Source: Tessaracoccus sp. OS52
Lineage (GTDB): Bacteria > Actinomycetota > Actinomycetes > Propionibacteriales > Propionibacteriaceae
Assembly: GCF_020687685.1 (NCBI RefSeq)
Contig: NZ_JAJEWM010000001.1
Location: forward strand, 992,001-1,056,000
Direction: 5' to 3'
Length of the DNA: 64,000 bases
Position numbers and translations under genes: made by a program. The notes under the pieces were generated by a model, which saw only the letters and a list, made by a program, of their open reading frames with translations, did no database searches and was not told the origin of the DNA. Below, in pieces: positions 26,240 to 33,735 of this stretch. Position 1 is the stretch's first letter. The number at the start of each line of letters is the position of its first letter.

Positions 26240-26257
26240 ATACCCCCGGGGGGTATA
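26240..26257. promoter_or_regulatory. CsoR-like operator upstream of copB
   Basis: ATACCCCC followed by GGGGGGTATA is a near-perfect palindrome of the G/C-tract kind bound by CsoR. It lies 23 bases before the copB ATG and covers a TATACC -10-like sequence on the minus strand. Confidence 0.7.
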
Positions 26258-26391
26258 CATTGATAGACCTCCGCGAAACTTGACAGCGAGATCCGTCACG
26301 TTCTTCTCCAGCCAACCTATCCGTGCTGCCCCCTGTCCCGTGGTCCCTTGGCGAGTTATTGTGTCGGCCTGTCCAGTCGAAGGAGATGGTG

Positions 26392-26877
26392 ATGGCGATC
26401 CCCAAGAACACGATCTGCTTGTGGTACGACAAGGATGCGGAGGCGGCGGCTGAGTTCTACGCCTCGGTGTTCCCCGACAGCGAGGTTGGTGCCGTGCAGC
26501 GGGCGCCCGGAGACTTCCCCGGCGGCGAGGCGGGTGAGGTCCTGACGGTCAACTTCACGGTCTGTGGCATACCCTGCCTGGGACTGAACGGTGGCCCCGA
26601 GTTCAAGCAGAGCGAGGCCTTCTCTTTCCAGATCGCCACGGATGATCAAGCGGAGACCGACCGTTACTGGGACGCCATCGTCGGCAACGGCGGGCAGGAG
26701 AGCGCCTGCGGTTGGTGCAAGGACCGGTGGGGTGTCTCGTGGCAGATCACCCCGCGGGTCCTCAGCGAAGCCATGGAGTCGGACGAACCCGGCGTGTCCG
26801 CGCGCGCGTTCGCTGCGATGCTGGAAATGCAGAAGATCGATGTCGCGACGATCGAGCGCGCCGTCCGGGGAGATTGA
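26392..26877 (+). CDS. VOC family protein (PhnB / 3-demethylubiquinone methyltransferase-like fold)
   Basis: 161 residues starting MAIPKNTICLWYDKDAEAAA, with FYASVFPDS and later GWCKDRWGVSWQITPRVL. This is the common PhnB-like glyoxalase/dioxygenase fold with two beta-alpha repeats; members are usually annotated 3-demethylubiquinone-9 3-methyltransferase-like without proof. An AAGGAG six bases upstream selects this ATG over one two codons earlier. The stop overlaps the start of a methyltransferase gene (TGATG), so the two are coupled. Function unknown. Confidence 0.85.
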   Translation: MAIPKNTICLWYDKDAEAAAEFYASVFPDSEVGAVQRAPGDFPGGEAGEVLTVNFTVCGIPCLGLNGGPEFKQSEAFSFQIATDDQAETDRYWDAIVGNGGQESACGWCKDRWGVSWQITPRVLSEAMESDEPGVSARAFAAMLEMQKIDVATIERAVRGD

Positions 26878-27581
26878 TGGAGACCGACTACGACAGTTTC
26901 GCTGAGCACTACAACGCCGAGAATGAACGCAGCCTCCTCAACGCCTACTACGCGCGTCCAGCGATGCTGGACCTCGCGGGCGACGTGGAGGGGCTGGATG
27001 TGCTCGACATCGGATGCGGAGCCGGTCCGATGGCCGAGCAGTTGGTGCAGCGAGGTGCCCGAGTTGCCGGCTTTGACCTGAGCCCCGCCATGCTGGACAT
27101 CGCCAGGCGTCGCCTCGGCGACTCCGCGGACCTGCGCGTGGCAGACCTCGCCGATCCGCTGCCGTATGACGACGACAGTTTCGATGTCGCCTGCGCCTCG
27201 CTCGTTCTGCATTACCTACGGGACTGGGAGGCCCCGTTGCAGGAGGTCAGGCGGGTGTTGCGACCAGGGGGACGGCTGATCGCGGCCGTCAACCACCCGC
27301 TCGCCTTCGCGATGACCGAGAACAGATACTTCGGAATCGAGCAGTACGAGTTGAAGCACGACTTCGCTGGCCGGGAGGCGAGCCTGTTCATGTGGCACCG
27401 CACCCTTGAGGACATCTACCGGGCGGTCAATGGCTCGGGGCTGCGGATCACTTCGCTGCACGAGCCGCCGGTCGCCGACGACACCCCCGAGGAACTGCTG
27501 CCGTCGTCCGGGACGCGCCGTTTCATCAGTTTCCTGTTCCTCGTGATCGAGAACCCGGCGGACGTCGAAGTTCATCTCTGA
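26877..27581 (+). CDS. Class I SAM-dependent methyltransferase
   Basis: 234 residues. VLDIGCGAGPMAEQLVQRGA is motif I, GFDLSPAMLDIARRRLGDSA motif II, DLADPLPYDDDSFDVACASL post-I, and RRVLRPGGRLIAAV motif IV region. This is a Methyltransf_11 type small-molecule enzyme. The substrate is unknown. It shares one base with the stop of the VOC gene, suggesting a joint task such as modification of a small compound. Confidence 0.88.
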   Translation: METDYDSFAEHYNAENERSLLNAYYARPAMLDLAGDVEGLDVLDIGCGAGPMAEQLVQRGARVAGFDLSPAMLDIARRRLGDSADLRVADLADPLPYDDDSFDVACASLVLHYLRDWEAPLQEVRRVLRPGGRLIAAVNHPLAFAMTENRYFGIEQYELKHDFAGREASLFMWHRTLEDIYRAVNGSGLRITSLHEPPVADDTPEELLPSSGTRRFISFLFLVIENPADVEVHL

Positions 27582-27635
27582 CGGGAAGGTGTGGCGGGCC
27601 CTCGTCGGGCGTCGCGGGTTGGCGCAGGACCAACG

Positions 27636-27881
27636 TCAGCGGGAGGCGCGGCGTTCGATCTCCTCGGCGATCCAACGCGCCTTCTCCCTGGAGCACGCAC
27701 CTGGCTCACTGAAGCTCACCGCGAAGACCCCGGTGATCTCGGTCAGTGTGGGGACGCCTTTGAGGGCGAGGATGGCGTCGGCCTCTGCGGCGTACTCGTC
27801 GCGGGGCGCACCGCCCGCGACCAGTCCAACGGGGTCGGCCTCGGCCAGAATCGCAGTCAGTTCTTCCCGGGTGATGGCCAT
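27636..27881 (-). CDS. Small DUF1871-like protein
   Basis: 81 residues starting MAITREELTAILAEADPVGL, with PRDEYAAEADAILALKG and a helical end REKARWIAEEIERRASR. The DPVG...EYAAEAD pattern resembles DUF1871, a family of unknown function. The frame is open to about 226 residues upstream, but a TAGGAT box seven bases before this ATG argues for the short form, and the upstream part has weak codon bias. Convergent with the methyltransferase gene. Confidence 0.6.
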   Translation of the reverse strand: MAITREELTAILAEADPVGLVAGGAPRDEYAAEADAILALKGVPTLTEITGVFAVSFSEPGACSREKARWIAEEIERRASR

Positions 27882-27888
27882 GTCGATG

Positions 27889-27894
27889 ATCCTA
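27889..27894 (-). promoter_or_regulatory. -10 box of the DUF1871-like gene (leaderless)
   Basis: TAGGAT lies seven bases before the ATG at 27881 on the minus strand. Confidence 0.5.
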
Positions 27895-28296
27895 GGTGAC
27901 CGGAATACGGTTCCCGGCTGAGTGACCTTCACTACGTGCAGCTCACCGTCACGGCAAAGCGTTACCGATGACGTTGTGGGGATCGAGCCGCACAGTTTGA
28001 AGTCTCGGCCATCGACGGTCTGCGACTCTGCCGCCTTTGAGTCACCAGTGGCAGCGGCAGCCGACCCTGGGGGTTCCGCCAGCCGGGCAAGCCTGTCGAG
28101 TGAGAGTGCCATGTTGCTCGGGCAGGTGAGCGAGGCCAGGGGTGACCCCAGTCGAACATGAATCTGATGATCCGAACCATGTACCCAGTGTGCGTCCCAA
28201 ACCCGTCGTTCCGGGTGCCGCGGATGAGGTTTGGGCACGCAGCGGGCGTTTGAGATCACTCGGAGCACAAGCACGCGCTTTCGCTCAGGTGACGTA
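27895..28296. other. About 400 bases without a convincing gene
   Basis: Two open frames cross this stretch (one on each strand), but neither has the strong third-position GC bias of the neighbours, a ribosome site or a recognisable protein. No tRNA, repeat or strong hairpin was found. It could hold a decayed gene. Confidence 0.5.
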
Positions 28297-28548
28297 TCAG
28301 TCGTCGCTGAACTCAATGCCGAACCGTTTCCCCGCGGTCTTGATTCGTTCCTTTATCCGGTCGACCTCCTCCGCGGAGGAATACTTGTCAGCGTTGCCTT
28401 CCTTGTTGATGTAGGACCACGCCGCCCTGACATGCTCTTCGGTGTCGATCGGGTACTTGTTGTTCACCGGATCGGCGAACTCCACGTCGCCGTACTTGCG
28501 CTCTCCCTCGTCAGGATTGGTGTCCTCGCGCCGTTTGATCCTTGCCAT
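28297..28548 (-). CDS. DUF6582-type small protein
   Basis: 83 residues starting MARIKRREDTNPDEGERKYG. NNKYPIDTEEHVRAAWSYIN followed by EEVDRIKERIKTAGKRFGIE is the conserved DUF6582 pattern, found alone or as a tail on phage-related proteins. It is highly charged, soluble and of unknown function. A TATCGT box six bases before the ATG suggests leaderless expression and supports this start. Confidence 0.75.
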   Translation of the reverse strand: MARIKRREDTNPDEGERKYGDVEFADPVNNKYPIDTEEHVRAAWSYINKEGNADKYSSAEEVDRIKERIKTAGKRFGIEFSDD

Positions 28549-28554
28549 CACCCC

Positions 28555-28560
28555 ACGATA
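28555..28560 (-). promoter_or_regulatory. -10 box of the DUF6582 gene (leaderless)
   Basis: TATCGT on the minus strand, six bases (GGGGTG) before the ATG. The G-run could instead act as a weak ribosome site. Confidence 0.4.
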
Positions 28561-28638
28561 GGACGGCAGGACCGCCACGTCATCACCTCGGGCGACCAGG
28601 CAGCACTGACTGCCATGGGGCAGGAATAGGCGACGACT

Positions 28639-29328
28639 TCAGCGGCTTGCTGGGCGGACGGCCACGTTCGTCGTGCCCTCGTTGCGGAACTCGTAATCGG
28701 GCGTGGCTTTGAGCACCTTGGTCCACGTCGACTTCCCGTGGTCCTTGGCTGCCTGCCCGTGTTGCTGGCGCATGTGGTTCGCAACTGCGCTGACCCGAGC
28801 CCACCCCTGCTTGTCAGCGTTCTTCGTGATTGCTCCCGAGAGGAGCTGGGCCAAGGTCGGCTGTCGCTTTGGCTCGGTCTTCGGCTTGCCAACGTTCGGA
28901 TCCGCCAGGACGCAGAACAACGTGCATGCCGCTTGGAACGACGCGGCCGTGTTAGCGTTTCCGAACCCAATTACCTTCGCGCCGCGCTCGCGCAGGAAAT
29001 GCGCCAGCGGCGTGTAGTCGCTGTCGCTGGAAACCGGCCCATAAACGTCCGGAGTCACGGTGTGGTGAAGTTCAATGGCGTCGATCACCAGTGCGAGGTC
29101 GGTTGCGTTCTTGCCTTTCACGGGGTCCGACTGCTGTATCGGCCGGATGCCTCTCCGGTTCAGTTCGGTGTCCCAGGCCCTGAGGGCGGACTTGAACCAG
29201 TTGCCGTACGCGCGCCGGATATTTACCTCTCCGTGCTCGCCGAGGATCGTCAGGACTTGGTTGAGGCTGCCGAGGGCGGCGTTGTCAGCATCCACCAGTA
29301 GAGCAACTTGAGGCGTGACCCGGGTCAT
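28639..29328 (-). CDS. NYN-domain (PIN-like) nuclease with C-terminal OST-HTH/LOTUS domain
   Basis: 229 residues. The NYN domain opens VALLVDADNAALGSLNQVL and contains ATDLALVIDAIELHH and GPVSSDSDYTPLAHFLRERG, which supply the acidic metal-binding residues. Residues about 150-229 (ARVSAVANHMRQQHG, KSTWTKVLKATPDYEFRNEG) are an OST-HTH/LOTUS RNA-binding module. LabA-like proteins of this build are probable RNases. Its codon use is more relaxed than neighbouring core genes. A TAGGAT box six bases upstream supports the ATG. Confidence 0.85.
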   Translation of the reverse strand: MTRVTPQVALLVDADNAALGSLNQVLTILGEHGEVNIRRAYGNWFKSALRAWDTELNRRGIRPIQQSDPVKGKNATDLALVIDAIELHHTVTPDVYGPVSSDSDYTPLAHFLRERGAKVIGFGNANTAASFQAACTLFCVLADPNVGKPKTEPKRQPTLAQLLSGAITKNADKQGWARVSAVANHMRQQHGQAAKDHGKSTWTKVLKATPDYEFRNEGTTNVAVRPASR

Positions 29329-29334
29329 ATGTGA

Positions 29335-29340
29335 ATCCTA
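29335..29340 (-). promoter_or_regulatory. -10 box of the NYN nuclease gene (leaderless)
   Basis: TAGGAT lies six bases before the ATG on the minus strand. The surrounding 29.33-29.43 kb is the most AT-rich intergenic stretch seen here. Confidence 0.5.
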
Positions 29341-29435
29341 TTTGATTGCTACCTCCAAGCACTCGGCCCCCTCCCCGATTCGGGATCCGGGTCGTGCCGC
29401 ACAAGAAAGACCGAACTGACAAGGGTTTTTACTGC

Positions 29436-29512
29436 TGGTGGGGCGTGCGGGGCTCGAACCCGCGACCGAGTGGTTATGAGCCACCTGCGCTAACCGGCTG
29501 CGCCAACGCCCC
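29436..29512 (-). tRNA. tRNA-Met (CAT), elongator or Ile2 type
   Basis: A 77-base cloverleaf on the minus strand. Acceptor GGGGCGT pairs with ACGCCCC, the anticodon loop CTCATAA gives CAT, the T arm is GCGGG-TTCGAGC-CCCGC, and CCA is encoded. A paired first base and no GGG/CCC anticodon stem exclude initiator tRNA. Elongator Met and lysidine-modified Ile2 cannot be separated by eye. Confidence 0.9.
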
Positions 29513-29574
29513 CGACTGGTGTGGGGGTGATCATACCTCGCAGGCGCTCGTAGCCGGGGAGGCGGGAGCCCTGA

Positions 29575-30348
29575 CTATTTGGCCAGTCCAGTGAAGAGGG
29601 TGATTCCCTGGGGCAGGAGCGCCGGTAGTTCCTCTCGGATCATCGCGGCCAGTTCCGCCTGCCGGTCCGGCGTCATCCGCGCCGCCAGCGAGGTCACGGA
29701 CAGGGCTGCGACGGCGTCGTCGCCCCGCATGAGCGCCATCCCGACGCACGCCACCCCCGGCTCGTTCTCCTCGTTCTCCGTGGAGTAGCCGCGTTCCCGG
29801 GCCATCGAGATCTGTTCGCGGAGGTGCATGACGGAGAGGTCGCGGTCCTGCGGGACGCCGTGGAGGTAGATGTCCAGCTGGCTGTCGGGGGTGCCCCTTG
29901 CTGCGAGAAGCGCGCGTCCCAGAGCGGTCGTCGCAATCGGCACACGCTGGCCCACCGCCGACCAAACCCGGATCGCGCGGGTGGCCGGCTCCACCTTGTC
30001 CAGGTAGACCACCTGGTCGTCGGACCAGGAGCCCAGGTGGACGAGTTCCTCGGCCTGCCGTGAGAGCTGCACGAGTGCCGGATGCAGGACGGCAACGAGG
30101 TTGTCCCGGCTGAGGAACCGGTCGGCCAGTCCCACGGCACCCGGGCCGAGCCTGTAATCCCCATTTGGAAGCTGGGTGGCGTACTCGCGGACGCGGAACG
30201 TCGAAAGGGCGCGATGGGCGGTCGACTTGTTCACCCCGGTCAGCTCCGACAGCCGCGCGAGGCTCGCGCCGGCAGGCCCGGCCTCGGCGAGTGCCGAGAG
30301 CAGGGCCAGTGCTCGATCTATGGCCTCGATCCGGATGGGCTCGCTCAT
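29575..30348 (-). CDS. IclR-family regulator, probably KdgR-like
   Basis: 257 residues. The N-terminal helix-turn-helix is ASLARLSELTGVNKSTAHRA, followed by the IclR effector domain with GRALLAARGTPDSQL, GYSTENEENEPGVACVGMAL and a C-terminal helix. It is divergent from eda-kdgK-uxaA, and TTTCA/TGAAA palindromes lie between. This is the arrangement of KdgR-type repressors that respond to 2-keto-3-deoxygluconate (known for the family; the ligand here is inferred). A CAGACT box sits six bases before the ATG. Confidence 0.88.
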   Translation of the reverse strand: MSEPIRIEAIDRALALLSALAEAGPAGASLARLSELTGVNKSTAHRALSTFRVREYATQLPNGDYRLGPGAVGLADRFLSRDNLVAVLHPALVQLSRQAEELVHLGSWSDDQVVYLDKVEPATRAIRVWSAVGQRVPIATTALGRALLAARGTPDSQLDIYLHGVPQDRDLSVMHLREQISMARERGYSTENEENEPGVACVGMALMRGDDAVAALSVTSLAARMTPDRQAELAAMIREELPALLPQGITLFTGLAK

Positions 30349-30407
30349 CCCCCCAGTCTGGCACCCGGCCCTGCGTCATGCTAGGTTGCAGCTAACGAAA
30401 AGTGGCA

Positions 30408-30422
30408 TTTCAATCAGTGAAA
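30408..30422. promoter_or_regulatory. Palindrome TTTCA-ATCAG-TGAAA, likely IclR operator
   Basis: Perfect 5+5+5 inverted repeat ending 12 bases before the eda ATG. A second, overlapping GAAA/TTTC pair begins at 30397. Sites of this form are bound by KdgR-type IclR repressors. Confidence 0.6.
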
Positions 30423-30434
30423 CGGAGTCCAAGG

Positions 30435-31070
30435 ATGGGCGTTCTCGAGGAGATGGTGACCGCGCGGCTGGTACCCGTGGTGGTCCTGGAGCGGAGTGAC
30501 GACGCCTCGCCGCTCGGCGACGCACTGGTGGCCGGTGGGATTCCGGTCGCGGAAGTGACCTTCCGGACAGCCGCAGCACCCGACGCGATCCGGGCGCTGG
30601 CGGGCAGGTCGGACCTGCTGGTGGGCGCCGGCACGGTCATCAGCTCCGAACAGGTGGACCGCGCCGTCGACGCGGGTGCCAGGTTCATCGTGAGCCCGGG
30701 CCTGCTGCCGGAGGTTGTGAAGCGGGCCAAGGAGCGCGGAGTGGTCATCGTCCCCGGGGCGGTGACGCCGTCGGAGATCATGACCGCACTCAGCCTCGGA
30801 CTGGACACCCTGAAGTTCTTCCCTGCCGACGTCTTCGGGGGTGCTGCCGCCATCAAGGCCCTCGGCGCCCCGTTCCGCCAGGTCAGCTTCATCCCCACGG
30901 GCGGCGTCTCCGCGGAGAATCTCGCGGACTACCTGTCGCTGTCCAACGTCGTGGCGGCGGGCGGCTCCTGGATGGTGAAGCCGTCGCTGTTCGCCGACGG
31001 CGACTTCTCGGCCGTCACCGAACTGTCCCGGGCGGCCGTCGCGGCCGCGAAGTCCGTGAAGGAGAAGTGA
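30435..31070 (+). CDS. eda: 2-dehydro-3-deoxy-phosphogluconate (KDPG) aldolase
   Basis: 211 residues. VPVVVLERSDDASPLGDALV, GIPVAEVTFRTAAAPDAIRA, LLVGAGTVISSEQVDRAVDA, FIVSPGLLPEVVKRA and TLKFFPADVFGG are the full family set; Lys in LKFFPA forms the Schiff base. It splits KDPG into pyruvate and glyceraldehyde-3-phosphate. The start is ATG MGVLEEM with AAGGA just upstream. First gene of the operon with kdgK and the UxaA-like dehydratase; its last base is the first of the kdgK ATG. Confidence 0.95.
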   Translation: MGVLEEMVTARLVPVVVLERSDDASPLGDALVAGGIPVAEVTFRTAAAPDAIRALAGRSDLLVGAGTVISSEQVDRAVDAGARFIVSPGLLPEVVKRAKERGVVIVPGAVTPSEIMTALSLGLDTLKFFPADVFGGAAAIKALGAPFRQVSFIPTGGVSAENLADYLSLSNVVAAGGSWMVKPSLFADGDFSAVTELSRAAVAAAKSVKEK

Positions 31071-32170
31071 TGACCCTCGACCTGAGGCCGGCCTCCGAGT
31101 GCCGCTACGACGCCGTCTCCCTGGGCGAGATCATGCTTCGGCTGGACCCGGGAGACTTCCGCATCCGCACGGCCCGACGCTTCGAGGCGTGGGAGGGCGG
31201 CGGCGAGTACAACGTCGTGCGCGGCCTGTCGCGCGTGTTCGGGCTTCGGGCTGCGGCCATCTCGGCGTTCGTCGACGACGAGGTGGGACACCTCGTCGAG
31301 GGCATGATGCTCGCCGGCGGCGTCGACACGTCGCACCTCAAGTGGGTCAAGAGCGACGGCATCGGCCGCACCGTCCGCAACGGACTCAACTTCACCGAAC
31401 GTGGCTACGGCCTGCGCAAGGCCAAGGGTGTCTCTGACCGCGGCCACACCGCCATCTCCCAGTTGCGCCCCGACGACGTCGACTTCGACCACATCTTCGG
31501 CGAACTCGGTGTCCGCTGGCTCCACACCGGCGGCATCTACGCCGCGCTGTCCGAGCAGGCCGCCGAGACCGCGCTGGCCGCAGTGAAGGCCGCCAAGCGC
31601 CACGGCACCGTCGTTTCCTACGACCTCAACTACCGCCCAAGCCTGTGGAACTCCATCGGCGGCCAGGAACGGGCACGGGAGGTGAACCGGGAGCTGGCGC
31701 GCCACGTCGACGTGATGCTTGGCAACGAGGAGGACTTCACCGCCGCGCTCGGCTTCGAGATCGAGGGGGTCGACGAGCACCTCACCGAACTCCCGATCGA
31801 GGGCTTCAAGCGCATGATTCAGGACGTATCGGCGGAGTTCGACAACTTCCAGGTGATCGGCACCACGCTGCGGGCCGTCACCAGCGCCTCCGTCAACGAC
31901 TGGAGCGCCATCGCCTGGTCCGCGGAGGAAGGGGTCGTGCAGGCTGCTGACCGCAAGGACGTCGAGATCCTGGACCGCGTCGGCGGCGGCGACTCCTTCG
32001 CCTCCGGCCTCATCTACGGACTGATCACCGGCGAGTCCCTCCAGACGGCAGTGGAGTACGGTGCGGCACACGGTGCCCTGGCGATGACCACGCCCGGCGA
32101 CACGTCGATGGTGACCGCCTCCGACGTGGTCCAGCTCGCCGCCGGCGGCAGCGCCCGGGTGGACCGCTGA
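31070..32170 (+). CDS. kdgK: 2-keto-3-deoxygluconate kinase (PfkB family)
   Basis: 366 residues. The PfkB fold is seen in VSLGEIMLRLDPGDFRIRTA and WEGGGEYNVVRGLSRVFGLR. VSYDLNYRPSLWNSIGG and LDRVGGGDSFASGLIYGLI carry the catalytic base and anion hole (GGGDS, variant of GAGDS). It phosphorylates KDG to KDPG, the substrate of the upstream eda product. The ATG shares a base with the eda stop; a GTG immediately before it is an alternative start. The neighbours make KDG kinase more likely than a general sugar kinase. Confidence 0.88.
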   Translation: MTLDLRPASECRYDAVSLGEIMLRLDPGDFRIRTARRFEAWEGGGEYNVVRGLSRVFGLRAAAISAFVDDEVGHLVEGMMLAGGVDTSHLKWVKSDGIGRTVRNGLNFTERGYGLRKAKGVSDRGHTAISQLRPDDVDFDHIFGELGVRWLHTGGIYAALSEQAAETALAAVKAAKRHGTVVSYDLNYRPSLWNSIGGQERAREVNRELARHVDVMLGNEEDFTAALGFEIEGVDEHLTELPIEGFKRMIQDVSAEFDNFQVIGTTLRAVTSASVNDWSAIAWSAEEGVVQAADRKDVEILDRVGGGDSFASGLIYGLITGESLQTAVEYGAAHGALAMTTPGDTSMVTASDVVQLAAGGSARVDR

Positions 32171-32187
32171 GCCACAGGAGGAACCAA

Positions 32188-33687
32188 GTGTCGAGCACAG
32201 CCATGGAAGGCCTGCACGTCCTGGGCCCCGGCGACGACGTCGGGGTGGTCGTCGCGGACGGCGGCGCGGTCCCGATCGGCCACAAGGTGGCGGTCCGGGC
32301 CGTTGCCAAGGGCCAGCCGGTGCGCAAGTACGGGCACGTCATCGGCTGGGCAACCCAGGACATCGCCCCGGGGGACCACGTCCACTCCCACAACCTGGTC
32401 TTCGGCGAGCACGCAGATCCCGACGGTGGCGAGCCGGCGGACCAGCGGACCGCTCCCGCCGAACTTCCTATGCCCGGGCGCCGCACGTTCATGGGCATCC
32501 GGCGCAGCGACGGCCGCGCGGCCACGCGGAACGTGATCGCAGTGGTCTCGACGGTGAACTGCTCGGCCACGGTCTGCCAGCAGATCAGCTCCGCCGTCGA
32601 GCGCGAGGGGCTGCTCGATGAGTTCCCGACCGTCGACGCCGTCGTGCCGGTCACCCACACCAGCGGCTGCGGGCTCTCCTCCGACGGCGGCAACCTGGAT
32701 CGCCTCCGCCGCACCCTGGCAGGCTATGCAGGCCACGCCAACGTCGGGGGACTCGTGGTCGTCGCGCTGGGCTGCGAGGTGAACCAGATGGTCGACTTCA
32801 TGGCGCAGGTCCCGCGCCGCGACGACCTGCCCATCGTCCAGCTGGCCATCCAGGACCAGGGTGGCACCCGCAGCACGGTCGCGGCCGGCGTCGCTGCCGT
32901 GCGGGAGGTGGCCGAGCAGCTGCGCGACGTGGCCCGCGAGCCGATCGACGTCAGCGAACTCGTACTCGGGCTCAACTGCGGCGGCTCCGACGGCTGGTCC
33001 GGCATCACGGCCAACCCTGCGCTGGGGCACGCCTCGGACCTGCTGGTGGCGGCCGGTGGCCGATCCGTGCTGGCGGAGACGCCCGAGATCTACGGAGCCG
33101 AGGACCTGCTGCTGGAGCGCGCCGTGAACCCTCAGGTGGCCGAGAAATTCCAGTCCCTCATCACGCGCTGGGAGCGCGACGTCGCAGCCTCAGGGGACAG
33201 CCTGGACAACAATCCGTCGCCGGGCAACAAGGCCGGTGGCATCACCACCATCCTCGAGAAGTCCCTCGGTGCCGCCTCGAAGTCCGGGCATGCGCCGCTG
33301 GCGGCCGTCTACGAGTACGCCCAAGCCATCGATGTCCCCGGTTTGGGCTTCATGGACACCCCCGGCTACGACCCCGTCTCGGTCACAGGACTGATAGCGG
33401 GGGGCGCGAACGTCGTCGTGTTCACCACTGGAAGAGGCTCGGCGCTGGGCTACGCGCTCGCGCCAGTGATCAAGGTCTCCACCAACACACCGCTCTACGA
33501 GCGGATGCGCGACGACATGGACCTCAACGCGGGAGACATGATCACCGACGGCGTCAGCGTCGAGTCCAAGGGTGAAGAGATCTACGAGCGGATCCTCGAC
33601 GTCGCCTCCGGCCAGCGCACCGCGAGCGAGGACCTCGGCTACGGCAGCCAGGAGTTCGTGCCCTGGCTGCAGGGCCCCGTGCTCTGA
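32188..33687 (+). CDS. uxaA: UxaA/GarD-family dehydratase (altronate or galactarate dehydratase)
   Basis: 499 residues. Residues 1-85 form a SAF domain (GDDVGVVVADGGAVPIGHKV, YGHVIGWATQDIAPGDHVH), followed by the large GarD-type catalytic domain with RSDGRAATRNVIAVVSTVNC, VTHTSGCGLSSDG, LGCEVNQM, LGLNCGGSDGWSGITANPAL and a conserved NPSPGNKAGGITT. In UxaA the product is 2-keto-3-deoxygluconate, exactly what kdgK needs. GTG start with AGGAGG eight bases before. Altronate is the best guess; galactarate or another aldonate is possible. Confidence 0.85.
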   Translation: MSSTAMEGLHVLGPGDDVGVVVADGGAVPIGHKVAVRAVAKGQPVRKYGHVIGWATQDIAPGDHVHSHNLVFGEHADPDGGEPADQRTAPAELPMPGRRTFMGIRRSDGRAATRNVIAVVSTVNCSATVCQQISSAVEREGLLDEFPTVDAVVPVTHTSGCGLSSDGGNLDRLRRTLAGYAGHANVGGLVVVALGCEVNQMVDFMAQVPRRDDLPIVQLAIQDQGGTRSTVAAGVAAVREVAEQLRDVAREPIDVSELVLGLNCGGSDGWSGITANPALGHASDLLVAAGGRSVLAETPEIYGAEDLLLERAVNPQVAEKFQSLITRWERDVAASGDSLDNNPSPGNKAGGITTILEKSLGAASKSGHAPLAAVYEYAQAIDVPGLGFMDTPGYDPVSVTGLIAGGANVVVFTTGRGSALGYALAPVIKVSTNTPLYERMRDDMDLNAGDMITDGVSVESKGEEIYERILDVASGQRTASEDLGYGSQEFVPWLQGPVL

Positions 33688-33722
33688 CCGACCCCGGGCG
33701 AATCGTCCACAACGGCCGTTTG

Positions 33723-33728
33723 TAGTGT
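33723..33728 (+). promoter_or_regulatory. -10 box of the radical SAM gene (leaderless)
   Basis: TAGTGT lies seven bases before the ATG at 33736, with no ribosome site between. Confidence 0.5.
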
Positions 33729-33735
33729 GCGGGCC

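Noticed and set aside
25621-26283. Long plus-strand open frame with repeated VVSGVLGV residues
   Set aside because: It is the antisense reading of the copB histidine repeats; the minus-strand frame has all P-type ATPase motifs.
27882-28316. N-terminal extension of the DUF1871-like gene to 226 residues
   Set aside because: The extra 145 residues have weak codon bias, and a -10 box lies seven bases before the internal ATG.
29436-29512. tRNA-Met as attachment site of an integrated element
   Set aside because: No integrase gene and no direct repeat of the tRNA 3' end were found in the adjacent 2 kb.
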